A program made the translations under genes and the position numbers. Under the pieces are notes generated by a model. That model did no database searches. It was not told the DNA's origin and saw only the letters and a program-made list of their open reading frames with translations. From positions 62,001 to 126,000 of the forward strand of contig NZ_NWUO01000007.1 of the NCBI RefSeq assembly GCF_002895925.1: a stretch of 64,000 nt of DNA, read 5' to 3'. Positions 21,655-30,498 of this stretch are shown here, piece by piece. The number at the start of each line of letters is the position of its first letter. Positions within the stretch are counted from its first letter, which is position 1. The stretch comes from Mixta theicola. GTDB taxonomy: Bacteria; Pseudomonadota; Gammaproteobacteria; Enterobacterales; Enterobacteriaceae.

Positions 21655-22421
21655 CGATACGGCGACCTGACGGCTTCCCAGCTGAAAAAGGGTTATCTGC
21701 TTACGGACGTATCGGAAAAAGTCGATCCTTATAGCGGCACGCAGCTTACGCCGTTTAATTTACCGCAGTCGCGCTTTTACACCCATCCTTCCGCCAGAAA
21801 TGCGGAAACCTGCTCGTATGAGGCCAGCGCGAAGCTGCTGTTTGATGAAATGCGCAGCCTTAGCTGGCCTTTTTCTGTTTACAGTCCCTATCGGCAGCTG
21901 ATTAATAAGATGATTGACCATATGCAGTACGGTAACGGTATGCCCTTCAGCGATGCGGCACTGGATATGGCGCTGAGGAATCAGAACTGGAAGATAATTC
22001 GGATGATAGCTCTTTGAAAGCGATAAGAGGAACCCTTGACAAATATGTTGATTACAAAAATCTTACCTATTCGCAAGACATTATCTCATTATTAAATAAT
22101 GCTATTAGTAAAACCAGATTGCCTAAGTTCAATAGTACAAGCGATAATGCTAATGGTTTAGGTATTACGGTGCATGATATTTATTCGGTTAAAATAGAAG
22201 TATTGGCATTGGAATTTAATGAGAAAAACTGGCAGGTCAGGCTGCGATATAGAGCTCAGGATCATTTCGGTCTCGACGATAACGATATTATGCAAAAAAA
22301 ATTTCATCAGTTTAATTTTTTTAGAATTTGGTTCGTTTTACAAAGATTTGAAAAATTTGGCTTTAAGCCCTTCTTTACTAATATGAGTGCGGGTATAAAT
22401 ATTAACGGCGAAAATAAATGA
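21580..22421 (+). pseudogene. DUF3289-family protein, copy 1, one-base frameshift
   Basis: Two adjoining frames make one DUF3289-type protein of about 280 residues. The first (21580-22017) carries FPCTVFSTQRKMDDRAAADM, LTDVSEKVDPYSGTQLTPFN and MIDHMQYGNGMPFSDAALDM. The second (to 22421) carries GLGITVHDIYSV, AQDHFGLDDNDIM and FFRIWFVLQRFEKFGFKPFF. Inserting one base after the codon ending at 21984 (AATCAG|AACTGG) joins them as NQELEDNSDDSSLKAI. Function is unknown; the family is restricted to gamma-proteobacteria. The first half has normal composition while the second half is clearly AT-rich, suggesting mosaic origin. The stop overlaps the next gene by ATGA. It is either decayed or a sequencing indel. 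Confidence 0.75.
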
Positions 22422-22879
22422 TGAAATTAATAGAGCTCATACTATTGGTGGGTATTATTGCAGTTAGTATAGCCTTATGGGGCTTTTATTTTGGATGGAG
22501 AGAGGTGAGAATTATCGCCGTACATAAAGATAAATATAGTTATTCTGTGTTGGTGGATGATTTCCCTAAGCTAGCCAGGCAAAAAATTATCTGGTGGGTA
22601 AAAAATAAAGAAAGGGTGATAAATATGTATGGTCTGTCAGATTCCAGTGATACGGCGGATTTTAATATCTATTTTTGGCGCTTTGGCGATGGTTATAATG
22701 AACTGGGGAAATATGATCGCCTTTGCTTTGAAGATATGCCGCCGCCAAAAAACTGCATTGAGAAAGATCGGCTGATGTATATTACCTTAACCCGTAATGG
22801 TGAGGTCAGCTACTGGCTGAACGATACCCGCTATATCCAGAAAGCAGACGGCAGGCTTGTAGAAGTGGGATTTAACTAA
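22418..22879 (+). CDS. DUF943-family membrane protein, copy 1 (intact)
   Basis: 153 residues. One transmembrane segment at about residues 4-26 is followed by a periplasm-sized domain with family landmarks: VRIIAVHKDKYSYSVLVDDFP, IIWWVKNKERVI, FWRFGDGYNELGKYDRLCF and PPPKNCIEKDRLMYITLTRN. Recognised as an enterobacterial DUF943 protein; biochemical function unknown. Its ATG overlaps the DUF3289 stop (ATGA), so the two are translationally coupled and probably act together. By arrangement it could be a membrane-bound partner or immunity protein for the DUF3289 product, which is inference only. The last 204 bases (22676-22879) are nearly identical to the second copy; the middle differs. Confidence 0.8.
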   Translation: MMKLIELILLVGIIAVSIALWGFYFGWREVRIIAVHKDKYSYSVLVDDFPKLARQKIIWWVKNKERVINMYGLSDSSDTADFNIYFWRFGDGYNELGKYDRLCFEDMPPPKNCIEKDRLMYITLTRNGEVSYWLNDTRYIQKADGRLVEVGFN

Positions 22880-23078
22880 GCCGTGAAACATCCGGTCGTC
22901 ACGCCAGTATCAGAGCAAATGCAAAGGCCTTAATATGGCAGGCGCAACGCTTCTTATCCCGCACGACGCTGCAATAAAGCTTCCTGCCAGCACCTGACAA
23001 TATCCCCATACAAATCATCCCTTGACGCTATGTCATCTGCTCAGGACAATCCAGCCGAAGATTATTCTGAGGTAGCTT

Positions 23079-23843
23079 ATGGAAGCCTGGCTGGAACACC
23101 TGATTACCCAATCGCTTGAATGGGCGCTGTTTGCCGTGGCGCTGGTGACGTTTCTTGAGTCGCTGGCGCTGGTAGGGCTGTTGCTGCCCGGCACGGTGAT
23201 GATGGCCAGCCTGGGCGCGTTAATCGGCGGCGGCCAGCTGGGGCTTTATCCCGCCTGGGCGGCAGGTCTGGTGGGCTGCCTGCTGGGCGACTGGCTTTCT
23301 TATGGCATTGGCTGGAAATTCCAGGGGCCGCTGCATCGCTGGCCGTATCTGAAAAAACATCAGAAAATGCTGGATAAAACCGAGCATGCGCTGCACCAGC
23401 ACAGCATGATCACCATTCTGGTAGGACGTTTTGTTGGGCCGACGCGGCCGCTTATTCCGATGGCGGCAGGGATGCTGGAACTGCCGGTGCGTAAATTTGT
23501 GCCGCCGAGCGTGATCGGCGGTATCTTTTGGCCGCCGCTTTATCTGCTGCCGGGCATTCTGGCCGGGGTTGCGATTGACGTGCCGAAGGATGCGCAGAGC
23601 GGCGGATTTACCTGGCTGCTGCTGGCGGTGGCGCTGCTGGTCTGGTCTGGCGCGTGGCTATGCTGGCGCTGGTGGCGTGCCGACAAACAGCGTGACTGGG
23701 CGACGCGCTGGCTGCCCGTGCAGCGGCTGCGCTGGTTGGCGCCGCTTGGCTTTATTCTTGGCGTTGGCAGCCTGACGGCGATCCAGTTTCATCCAATGAT
23801 GCCGATTTTCCGCCAGCTGTTATGGAAGGTATTTGTCGGTTAA
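23079..23843 (+). CDS. yabI: DedA-family inner-membrane protein YabI
   Basis: 254 residues, the same as E. coli YabI. DedA proteins are polytopic membrane proteins, some of which act as undecaprenyl-phosphate or lipid flippases. Visible are FLESLALVGLLLPGTVMM in the first re-entrant region and the conserved GRFVGPTRPLIPMAAGML near residues 112-129. Several hydrophobic stretches follow, including a C-terminal hairpin after a Trp/Arg-rich loop. Intact and of core-genome composition, although flanked on both sides by copies of the DUF3289/DUF943 cassette. GAGGTAGCTT upstream supplies the ribosome-binding site. Confidence 0.93.
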   Translation: MEAWLEHLITQSLEWALFAVALVTFLESLALVGLLLPGTVMMASLGALIGGGQLGLYPAWAAGLVGCLLGDWLSYGIGWKFQGPLHRWPYLKKHQKMLDKTEHALHQHSMITILVGRFVGPTRPLIPMAAGMLELPVRKFVPPSVIGGIFWPPLYLLPGILAGVAIDVPKDAQSGGFTWLLLAVALLVWSGAWLCWRWWRADKQRDWATRWLPVQRLRWLAPLGFILGVGSLTAIQFHPMMPIFRQLLWKVFVG

Positions 23844-23908
23844 GCCTGTTTAATTCTGGGCAAATATCAAAAGCGAACCCGGTAGCCTGCTTACTGACCG
23901 CTTCCGGC

Positions 23909-24112
23909 GTGGCGAAAGGTTTGAATTCGGGACAGGTCTTGCATCAGCTTCTCATTTTTGCCAGCATCAATGAGCGGATAACGATACCGCATTGGGCGCG
24001 GCTGCGTAAAAAGCCGCGTCGGCAGGGAGCGCACTGAATGACAGCTTTAATCTTTCCTTGTACTGTTTTCTCTACCCAGAGAAAAATGGATGACAGGGCG
24101 GCGGCGGATATG
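23909..24112 (+). repeat. Right copy of the 204-bp cassette-end repeat
   Basis: Counterpart of 21451-21654. It contains the same tail frame (VAKGLNSGQVLHQLLIFASI ... RRQGAH), stop-to-ATG junction and first codons of DUF3289. Here the tail frame stays open back to an ATG at 23822 inside the end of yabI, but only the last 42 codons are shared between copies, so the extra N-terminal codons are probably accidental. Confidence 0.8.
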
Positions 24113-24565
24113 GCGCTGAGGAATCAGTTACTAAAGGATAATTCTGGGAAATCCTCGTTAAAAGCGATTGAGTCTGTTATTAACAATGGTATTAATTATA
24201 AACAAAAAAACTTTCCTAAAGAAAAATTTAGAAATTTTGATATTGCTATTCAGACAACTATACTTCCTAAGTTTGCCAGAAAAGAGGATAGTATAAACGG
24301 GTTAGGTATAACCGTACATGATATTTATTCTATAGAGATAAAATTGTTATCATTGCAGATATTTGATTGTTCATGGGAAGCTGCAATGCAATATGTAGCT
24401 CAGGACCACTTTGGTCTTGATGATAATGACATTATGAAAAATAAGTTTCGCCAGTTTAAATTTTTCAGGATTTGGTTTATTCTGCAACATTATGATGATT
24501 TTGGTTATAAGCCTTTCTTTACTAATATGAGTGCTACAATTAAACTGAGCGGTAGTAAAAAATGA
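24038..24565 (+). CDS. DUF3289-family protein, copy 2, with a 105-codon internal deletion
   Basis: 175 residues. The first 25 residues match copy 1 (FPCTVFSTQRKMDDRAAAD), then the protein jumps straight to MALRNQLLKDNSGKSSLKAIE, equivalent to copy 1 from about residue 130. The missing 315 bases are bounded in copy 1 by the 7-base repeat GGATATG (21648-21654 and 21963-21969). Only one GGATATG remains here (24106-24112), the footprint of a slippage deletion. The frame is kept and the C-terminal half (GLGITVHDIYSI, AQDHFGLDDNDIM, FFRIWFILQHYDDFGYKPFF) is intact. The sequence from 24120 is strongly AT-rich. ATGA overlap with the next gene. Probably non-functional, or a minimal C-terminal form. 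Confidence 0.75.
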   Translation: MTALIFPCTVFSTQRKMDDRAAADMALRNQLLKDNSGKSSLKAIESVINNGINYKQKNFPKEKFRNFDIAIQTTILPKFARKEDSINGLGITVHDIYSIEIKLLSLQIFDCSWEAAMQYVAQDHFGLDDNDIMKNKFRQFKFFRIWFILQHYDDFGYKPFFTNMSATIKLSGSKK

Positions 24566-25027
24566 ACTGCAGATTGAAAGTCTTCTTAATATTACTGGCG
24601 TCAGTTTTTATTGCCGTAATTATTGGGGTTGTATATCTGTCATGTCAACTGATTAACATAGTTGCTACTCATCAGTATTATAGCCGAAGTGATATTCTTG
24701 TTAATCGATTTCCGTGGACTGATAAGGGTAAAATAAAATGGTGGGAAAATAATAAGCTTTTTTTTCCAAAATAAATATCATATTCCTAAACCCGATGGCT
24801 CAGGCGACTATAGTATTGCTGTCTGGCGCTTTGGCGATGGCTATAAAGAGCTGGGAAAATATGATCGCCTCTGTTTTGACGATATGCCGCCGCCAAAAAA
24901 CTGCATTGAAAAAGATCGGCTGATGTATATTACCTTAACCCGTGACGGAGAGGTCAGTTACTGGCTGAACGACACCCGCTATATTCAAAAGGCGGACGGC
25001 GAACTGGTTGAGGTAGGATTTAACTAA
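24562..25027 (+). pseudogene. DUF943-family membrane protein, copy 2, frameshifted at a T run
   Basis: The first frame (24562-24774) encodes a transmembrane segment (about residues 5-30) and VATHQYYSRSDILVNRFPW, TDKGKIKWWENNKLFF, then stops. Counting one T fewer in the run of eight at 24758-24765 continues as QNKYHIPKPDGSGDYSIAVW and FGDGYKELGKYDRLCFDDM to the TAA at 25025-25027. This gives 154 residues, one more than copy 1. The last 204 bases closely match copy 1 (22676-22879). The break lies in a homopolymer, the commonest place both for sequencing error and for real phase-type slippage. Confidence 0.75.
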
Positions 25028-25058
25028 ACCGTAAAGCGTTCAGTAGCCCAGCCAGGTT

Positions 25059-25145
25059 TCATCCGAACGCATCCACTTTCTGATACAGCGCATTGAGCCA
25101 CTCTGGCAGCGGTAACGTGCCCGTCAGCGCCTGGCAATATGCCAT
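25059..25145 (-). other. Possible decayed gene end after thiQ
   Basis: A 28-codon frame on the minus strand (MAYCQALTGTLPLPEWLNAL...) runs on in the same frame directly from the thiQ stop without another stop. The region around 25110-25165 resembles 22970-23020 between the first DUF943 and yabI (shared CAATAT..CCATACAAAT). It may be a relic of a gene that once preceded or separated the cassettes. No family recognised; very tentative. Confidence 0.25.
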
Positions 25146-25175
25146 ACAAATACTGCTGATGGCGCATAGCAAAAG

Positions 25176-25880
25176 CTAATGCTGATAGCGGATACCCAGC
25201 ACTTCCGCCGCCTCGGTTTCTCCACGCAGCAGCGTGTCGGTTGCGCCGTCCCAGTAAATTCGCCCGTCAACCACCAGTACGCTGCGTGCGGCAATTTGGG
25301 CGGCATCTTCCAGGCTGTGCGATACCATCAGCAACGTAAGCTTACGTTCGCGGCAAACTTCATCCACCAGCGTCAGCATCTCTTTACGCAGCGCCGGATC
25401 GAGCGCGGAAAACGGCTCATCCAGCAGCAAAAGCGGTTTTTCACGCACCAGACAGCGTGCCAGCGCGGCCCGCTGGCGTTGGCCGCCGGAAAGCGCGCCC
25501 GGCAGACGATCGAGACAGGCTTCCAGTCCTACCCGCTGCGCAATCTTCTCAACCTGTTGCTGCTGCGCCGCATTCAGTTTTAAGCCCGGATGCAGCCCAA
25601 GCCCAATATTTTGCGCCACGGTCAGGTGCGCAAATAAGTTGTTGTCCTGAAACAGCATCGATATTGGCCGCTGCGCGGGCGTGCTGTGCGTATGATCTGC
25701 GCCGTTCAGCACGATGCTTCCACTGTGCGGCGTCAGAAAACCGGCCACCAGGCTGAGCAGGGTACTTTTACCGGCGCCGCTTGGCCCCAGCACCGCCACG
25801 CGCTCGCCCGGCTGCAGCGACAGTGTGAAACGCATCGGCAAATGATGGTACATCCAGGTGAGGTTAGTCAGCGTTAGCAT
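25176..25880 (-). CDS. thiQ: Thiamine/TPP ABC transporter ATP-binding protein
   Basis: ATPase of the ThiBPQ importer for thiamine, TMP and TPP. 234 residues (E. coli 232). Walker [10 protein letters not shown] (about 32-40), signature [15 protein letters not shown] near 127, Walker [14 protein letters not shown], and the H-loop [11 protein letters not shown] are all complete. Start at MLTLTNLTW; the frame runs 7 codons further upstream inside thiP. It overlaps thiP by 17 bases and is the last gene of thiBPQ. Confidence 0.96.
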   Translation of the reverse strand: MLTLTNLTWMYHHLPMRFTLSLQPGERVAVLGPSGAGKSTLLSLVAGFLTPHSGSIVLNGADHTHSTPAQRPISMLFQDNNLFAHLTVAQNIGLGLHPGLKLNAAQQQQVEKIAQRVGLEACLDRLPGALSGGQRQRAALARCLVREKPLLLLDEPFSALDPALRKEMLTLVDEVCRERKLTLLMVSHSLEDAAQIAARSVLVVDGRIYWDGATDTLLRGETEAAEVLGIRYQH

Positions 25881-27474
25881 GGCGTCCCGGTAGCTTTTCA
25901 ATAAGGGTGAACAGAATAAAGCAGAGCAGCAGCAGCAGCAGCGCCGTTACCGCGCCATCGGCGCTGCGATAGGCGCCAATCTGCTGATAAAGATAGAAGG
26001 GCAACGTACGGAAATCGGCGCTGCCAAACAGCGCCACCACGCCAAAGTCGCCAATGGAAAGTACGCAGGCAAAGGCCAGCGCCTGAGCCAGCGGCCGCTT
26101 CAGCGCCTTCAGCTCAATCATCCGCACCCGCCGCCAGCCGTGAATATCCAGCGATAAACAGAGACGATGATAGCGTTCGGTAATGTCATACATGGGATTT
26201 TCCAGCACTTTCATCGCGTACGGGATCGCCATCAGCGCGTTGGTAAAAATCACGATGCCGTCCGCCTGCTGTGGCAGCCCGACAGAGCCGTTAAGCAGCA
26301 AAAAGAAGCCGGTCGCCAGCACAATGCCCGGCATGGCGAGGATTAGCATCCCGCTCAACTCCAGCGCTTGTCCGGCCAGCAGGCGTTGACGCTGACGCAG
26401 CTCACGGCTGCTCCACAGCAGCAGCATGGTCAACAGCACGGCAAACAGGCCGGCGGCCAGCGCGATACGCAGTGAGGTCCAGGCCGCCTGCCAGAGAGCA
26501 GGCTGGTGCAGCAGGCCGCTAAAGCCCTGACGCGCGCCGTCAACGATGACCGCCAGCAGCGGCGGCAGCAGTAACAGCAGCGCCAGCATAATAAATAGCG
26601 TATCCCGCAGCCGTGAGCTCAGGCTGCTATTGGCCGCGCGCCAGCCGCTCAGGGAAGCATTGCCGGTTGGCAGCGCCTTGCTCAGACGCTGGCTTAGCAT
26701 CACCAGCCCCAGGCAGCAAACCATCTGCAACAGAGAGAGCAGGGCAGCACGGGCGGGATCGTAGTCGTAGCTGAGCGCCTGGAAGATCGCCAGTTCAATG
26801 GTGGTCGCCTGCGGCCCGCCGCCCAGCGACAGCACGGTGGCAAAGCTGGCGAAGCAGAGCATAAAAATCAGCGCTGCCGCCGGTAAAACCTGGCGGCGCA
26901 GCCAGGGCCACTCGACCAGGCGGAAAAAATTGAAACCCTCAATCCCCAGTTGAGCCGCCAGCTGACGTTGCTCGCCGGGAATATTTTCCAGCGCCTGCAA
27001 CAGCAGGCGCGTCGCCAGCGGCAGGTTAAAGAACATATGCGCCAACAAAATGCCCTGTAACCCATACGGGGAAAAATCATACCTGATGCCGAACAGCGTA
27101 CAGAGCTGCGCCAGCCAGCCTTCGCGTCCGTAGACGCTCAGCAGGCCGAACACCGCTACCAGCACCGGCAGCACCAGCGTCATCGCGCACAGTCGCAGCA
27201 GCAGCTGGCGTCCGGGAAAGCGTCGCCGCCAGAGCGCACGGGCCAACGGAATTGCCGGAACCACCGACAAAAGCGCGGAAAGTAACGCTTGCCAGAATGA
27301 AAAGGCGACGACATGCCGCAGATAGCTATCCTGCAGCAGGCTGCGCCAGTCGTTGTCCGGCGCGTTAAACCACAGCGCGCCAAAGGCCAGCAGCGCCACG
27401 CCAACCAGCAGCGTGGCGGTCAGCAGACCCGGCCACAGCCAGCCGGGGATCAGCGGCTGACGGCGCGTTGCCAT
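25864..27474 (-). CDS. thiP: Thiamine/TPP ABC transporter permease
   Basis: Fused two-domain permease of the ThiBPQ importer. 536 residues, the E. coli length. About twelve hydrophobic segments are arranged in two halves, each with a binding-protein-dependent transport signature: the first around [24 protein letters not shown], the second around [21 protein letters not shown]. It begins 25 bases inside thiB and ends inside thiQ, so the three genes are tightly coupled. Confidence 0.96.
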   Translation of the reverse strand: MATRRQPLIPGWLWPGLLTATLLVGVALLAFGALWFNAPDNDWRSLLQDSYLRHVVAFSFWQALLSALLSVVPAIPLARALWRRRFPGRQLLLRLCAMTLVLPVLVAVFGLLSVYGREGWLAQLCTLFGIRYDFSPYGLQGILLAHMFFNLPLATRLLLQALENIPGEQRQLAAQLGIEGFNFFRLVEWPWLRRQVLPAAALIFMLCFASFATVLSLGGGPQATTIELAIFQALSYDYDPARAALLSLLQMVCCLGLVMLSQRLSKALPTGNASLSGWRAANSSLSSRLRDTLFIMLALLLLLPPLLAVIVDGARQGFSGLLHQPALWQAAWTSLRIALAAGLFAVLLTMLLLWSSRELRQRQRLLAGQALELSGMLILAMPGIVLATGFFLLLNGSVGLPQQADGIVIFTNALMAIPYAMKVLENPMYDITERYHRLCLSLDIHGWRRVRMIELKALKRPLAQALAFACVLSIGDFGVVALFGSADFRTLPFYLYQQIGAYRSADGAVTALLLLLLCFILFTLIEKLPGRHANAD

Positions 27475-28436
27475 GCGTTAATCCATTCAGCGCGCTGCTG
27501 CGCGACCTGTTGAGGCGTAAATTCCAGCGCGGTTTTCGGTACCGTCATCTGGTTGAAACCGTCAGGCAGTACGGTTTTGGTGACCGGATACATCCAGTTG
27601 CCGGTGGGGATAGTCTGCTGGAACGGCTCACTGAGCATAAACTGTATAAACTGCTGCGCCAGCTGCGGGTGGCTGCTGTTTTTCAGCTGCGCCGCCACTT
27701 CAACCTGCAGGTAATGCCCTTCAGCAAAATTCGCCGCCGCATAATGATCCTTTTTCTCAGCAATCAAGTGATAAGCCGGTGATGTGGTATAGCTCAGCAC
27801 CAGATCGCCTTCGCCTTTCAGGAACAGGCCGTAGGCTTCGCTCCAGCCTTTGGTGACGGTAACGGTTTTTTGCGCCAGCTTCTGCCACGCCTGCGGCGCA
27901 TCGTCACCGTACACTTTTTGCATCCACAGCAGCAGGCCCAGGCCCGGCGTGCTGGTGCGCGGATCTTCATAAATCACCCGCCACTTTTGATCGCTTTCAA
28001 CCAGTTCTTTCAGGCTTTGCGGCGGATTTTTCAGCTTGTTTTTATCGTATACGAAAGCGAAATAGCCATAGTCATAGGGAATAAAAGTACGGTTATGCCA
28101 GCCGCCCGGCAGCGTCAGGCTGGCGGTATCGACGTTGCCGGGCGTGAACAGGCCGGTCTGTTCTGCCGCCTGTACCAGGTTATTATCCAGGCCAAGCACC
28201 ACGTCAGCCTTGCTGTTTTTACCTTCCATCCGCAGACGATTCAGCAGCGATACGCCATCTTCCAGCGCGACAAACTTCAGCTCGCAGCCGCATTGCGCTT
28301 CAAACGCTTTCTTTACCGCCGGGCCGGGGCCCCATTCAGCCGCGAACGAGTCATAGGTATAAACGGTTAAGGTGGGTCTGGCAGCAAAAACCGGGGCGGA
28401 CAATAACAGCAGGACGGGCAAAGCTTTTTTTAACAC
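27450..28436 (-). CDS. thiB: Thiamine-binding periplasmic protein
   Basis: Periplasmic receptor for thiamine and its phosphates. 328 residues (E. coli 327). The GTG start at 28436 is chosen because it begins a signal peptide (LKKALPVLLLLSAPVFA) just as in E. coli and is preceded by AAGGAGCGCAAC; the in-frame ATG further upstream would add 19 residues lying in the riboswitch leader. The mature part matches family blocks LTVYTYDSFAAEWGPGPAVK, SKADVVLGLDNNL, GYFAFVYDKNKLKNPP and PTGNWMYPV. First gene of the TPP-regulated operon. Confidence 0.96.
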   Translation of the reverse strand: MLKKALPVLLLLSAPVFAARPTLTVYTYDSFAAEWGPGPAVKKAFEAQCGCELKFVALEDGVSLLNRLRMEGKNSKADVVLGLDNNLVQAAEQTGLFTPGNVDTASLTLPGGWHNRTFIPYDYGYFAFVYDKNKLKNPPQSLKELVESDQKWRVIYEDPRTSTPGLGLLLWMQKVYGDDAPQAWQKLAQKTVTVTKGWSEAYGLFLKGEGDLVLSYTTSPAYHLIAEKKDHYAAANFAEGHYLQVEVAAQLKNSSHPQLAQQFIQFMLSEPFQQTIPTGNWMYPVTKTVLPDGFNQMTVPKTALEFTPQQVAQQRAEWINAWQRAVSR

Positions 28437-28492
28437 GTTGCGCTCCTTAAGGAGGAAAAATAACAGGGCGCATGATCTGAGGGGATACCGCA

Positions 28493-28584
28493 TCTCAAAT
28501 CCCTACGCCGGTATCAACCGGATCAGGTTCGACGGGTTTCTCTCAGTGGAAAACAACCGCGCTTTCCACACCCCGTTGAGAACG
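28493..28584 (-). promoter_or_regulatory. TPP riboswitch (THI element) controlling thiBPQ
   Basis: On the minus strand the RNA reads CTCAACGGGGTG, then ACTGAGAGAAACCCGTCGAA, CCTGATCCGGTTGATACCGG, and CGTAGGGATTTGAGA. These are the conserved THI-box sequences (CTGAGA, ACCTGATC, CGTAGGGA) with matching P1 ends CTCAA/TTGAG. It sits between sgrR and thiB, about 57 bases before the thiB start. TPP binding is expected to reduce thiBPQ expression. Confidence 0.95.
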
Positions 28585-28622
28585 GCTGTTAGTGTAGTGT
28601 TTTCGTTGGGTTTACGAAAGCG

Positions 28623-30284
28623 TCAGGTTTCCGGCGGCGCAAACCACGCCGATTTAAAATCAAACCAACCCAGCGTATTCATCCGTACGCCGCGCATGCT
28701 GCGCTGTCCCTCCAGCAGAAGCCAGTGATGAAACAGCGGATGCAGATAATGGCCGTCCACCAGATTTTTACACCAGTCCGCCAGCGACAGTTCCTGCTGA
28801 CGCCAGCGCCCGGCATCAGCCTCCCAGTCAATGTCGATGCAGTGATGCAACAGCGGCAGCTCATACAGCAGGGCAAAAACGGAAAACTTCAGCGGCAGGG
28901 TGAAGTTAACGCTGCCCAGCCAGAGATCGCTTTCCGCTGTGCCGTGATACCAGCAGGCGTAATCTACCTCCTGAGTAATCAAGCGGATACCCTGCGCCGC
29001 CAGCAGCGGCTCCAGCAGTCTGGCGATACCCTGATGCTCAATATGATCGCTGTACCAGGTCAGCGTCAGCTCAGTTAGCCCTTCCGGCTTAGCGGCGATA
29101 GGCTGTTCCGGGCGATGTTGCCAGCGTGGCAGCAATCCCCAGGCGGGAAACCAGTAGCGTTGATAGCCGGCACTGGCGTTGTTCAGCAGGTTTATTGGGT
29201 TTAACAGCGTGCTGACCCAGCGGCGTATCTGCCGATCGCGTCCTTTTTCTGAACGCCGATCGAACAGCAAAAAGTAGCAGCCTTCTTCCAGCCGACTCTC
29301 TTCCGATTTTTCATCTTCGCTGCCGCCCTGCAGCTTAACGCCAGCGTAAACCAGCTCTTCGCTGATCTCAGGCAGTACCCAAATATTGACCTCGTCAATT
29401 AACGCGCGATAGCCGAAATAGTCATCAAACGCCTGTATCTTAAGCTGCGACTGCTGGTTGTGGATGACCGCATAGGGGCCGGTGCCGATCGGCTGGCGGC
29501 TATAGTCTGGCAGCTCTGGCCACTCCTGCGGCAGGATCATGGCGCTGGCGCTGCCCAGCAGCCACGGCAGCCAGCGATCGGGTTGGCTAAGGTGAATATC
29601 CAGCGTCCATGACGTGGGCGATTCGATCGCGGTCAGATGGGAAAATAGCGGCTGCGACGTCAAACGTTGCAGGCTGTAGATCACATCCGCCATATCCAGC
29701 TCGCGGCCGTGGTGAAACTGAATGGCCGGACGCAGATAAAAGCGCCAGTGACGTGGCGAAAGGCACTGCCAGTGGTGGGCAATATCCGGTTCCGGTTCCC
29801 CATTTTCCTCATTTATGCGCACCAGACTGCTAAAAATTTGCCGTGCCAGATGCGTTTCCGAACGGCGCAGCGGCGAGCCGGGCAGCAGGTTAAGTAGCGG
29901 ACGATAATAGAGAATGCGCAGGATATGCTTGCCCTGACGGAAGCTGCGTCCCAGCCGCGCGGTAATCATCTGTCGCGCCTGGTTTTTATCACCGACCAGC
30001 TGTACCAGCTGGTCGATGCGATCTTGCTCCAGCAGCTCTGCGGCACGCTGCTGCTGCAGCGCCAGCCCGCTGGTATAGAAATGCAGCCGTGAGCGTTTGC
30101 CGCGTCCCGCCTCCGCCTGCCAGCTCAGCCAGCCTTCGGCCTGCATCGCATTTAACAGGTTACGCATATGGCGACGCGAGCAGTGCATCTGTTGCGCCAG
30201 CTGCTGCAGCGTGGTTTCCTGCGGCTGGCCGTTACAGTTTTGCCACAGGCGAATAAAATGATGTTGCAGGCGCGATGAAGGCAT
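28623..30284 (-). CDS. sgrR: Sugar-phosphate stress transcriptional regulator SgrR
   Basis: Activates SgrS during glucose-phosphate stress. 553 residues (E. coli 551). An N-terminal winged helix ([31 protein letters not shown], about 19-50) is fused to a large domain related to periplasmic oligopeptide/solute-binding proteins ([41 protein letters not shown]). Divergent from SgrS and setA, and convergent in no direct operon with thiB, as in E. coli. Confidence 0.95.
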   Translation of the reverse strand: MPSSRLQHHFIRLWQNCNGQPQETTLQQLAQQMHCSRRHMRNLLNAMQAEGWLSWQAEAGRGKRSRLHFYTSGLALQQQRAAELLEQDRIDQLVQLVGDKNQARQMITARLGRSFRQGKHILRILYYRPLLNLLPGSPLRRSETHLARQIFSSLVRINEENGEPEPDIAHHWQCLSPRHWRFYLRPAIQFHHGRELDMADVIYSLQRLTSQPLFSHLTAIESPTSWTLDIHLSQPDRWLPWLLGSASAMILPQEWPELPDYSRQPIGTGPYAVIHNQQSQLKIQAFDDYFGYRALIDEVNIWVLPEISEELVYAGVKLQGGSEDEKSEESRLEEGCYFLLFDRRSEKGRDRQIRRWVSTLLNPINLLNNASAGYQRYWFPAWGLLPRWQHRPEQPIAAKPEGLTELTLTWYSDHIEHQGIARLLEPLLAAQGIRLITQEVDYACWYHGTAESDLWLGSVNFTLPLKFSVFALLYELPLLHHCIDIDWEADAGRWRQQELSLADWCKNLVDGHYLHPLFHHWLLLEGQRSMRGVRMNTLGWFDFKSAWFAPPET

Positions 30285-30354
30285 AAAAGAGGAACTCTGT
30301 TGAAAGATTGGTCAGTTTTTTTGTTCCCTTATTATGGCGATAATTGCGACGGAT

Positions 30355-30498
30355 AAAAGTGCGGGAGGCAGCCTTATCGGCTGGCGTACTTTTATCCTGA
30401 CGGGGCGCGTTTGATGTTGTGGAACCGTAGCCCCGTTATTTCATCTGAGTAGAGTGCAATTACACCGCCAGCAGGCATTTACGCTGCTGGCTTTTTTC
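30355..30498 (+). ncRNA. sgrS: SgrS small RNA (approximate 5' end), apparently without SgrT
   Basis: The 3' part matches enterobacterial SgrS: CTGAGTA (30445-30451), the core that pairs with the ptsG ribosome-binding region, then a GC hairpin GCCAGCAG / CTGCTGGC (30467-30474, 30484-30491) and six T (30492-30497), which also provides Hfq binding. It lies between sgrR and setA in the conserved position and orientation. The 5' end is a guess from the -10-like GATAAT at 30339-30344. I find no frame resembling SgrT (MRQFYQHYF in E. coli), and the RNA looks shorter than the 227-nt E. coli one. Confidence 0.65.

Noticed and set aside
23822-24037. 71-codon gene between yabI and DUF3289 copy 2
   Set aside because: It starts inside the yabI 3' end; only the last 42 codons are shared with the other cassette, so it is treated as a copied gene tail.
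21451-25027. Insertion sequence or composite transposon around yabI
   Set aside because: The 204-bp repeats are in direct orientation, encode parts of DUF3289 and DUF943, and there is no transposase, terminal inverted repeat or target duplication visible.
30414-30452. 12-codon frame (MLWNRSPVISSE) inside SgrS as a candidate SgrT
   Set aside because: Too short, no resemblance to SgrT and it overlaps the ptsG-pairing segment.
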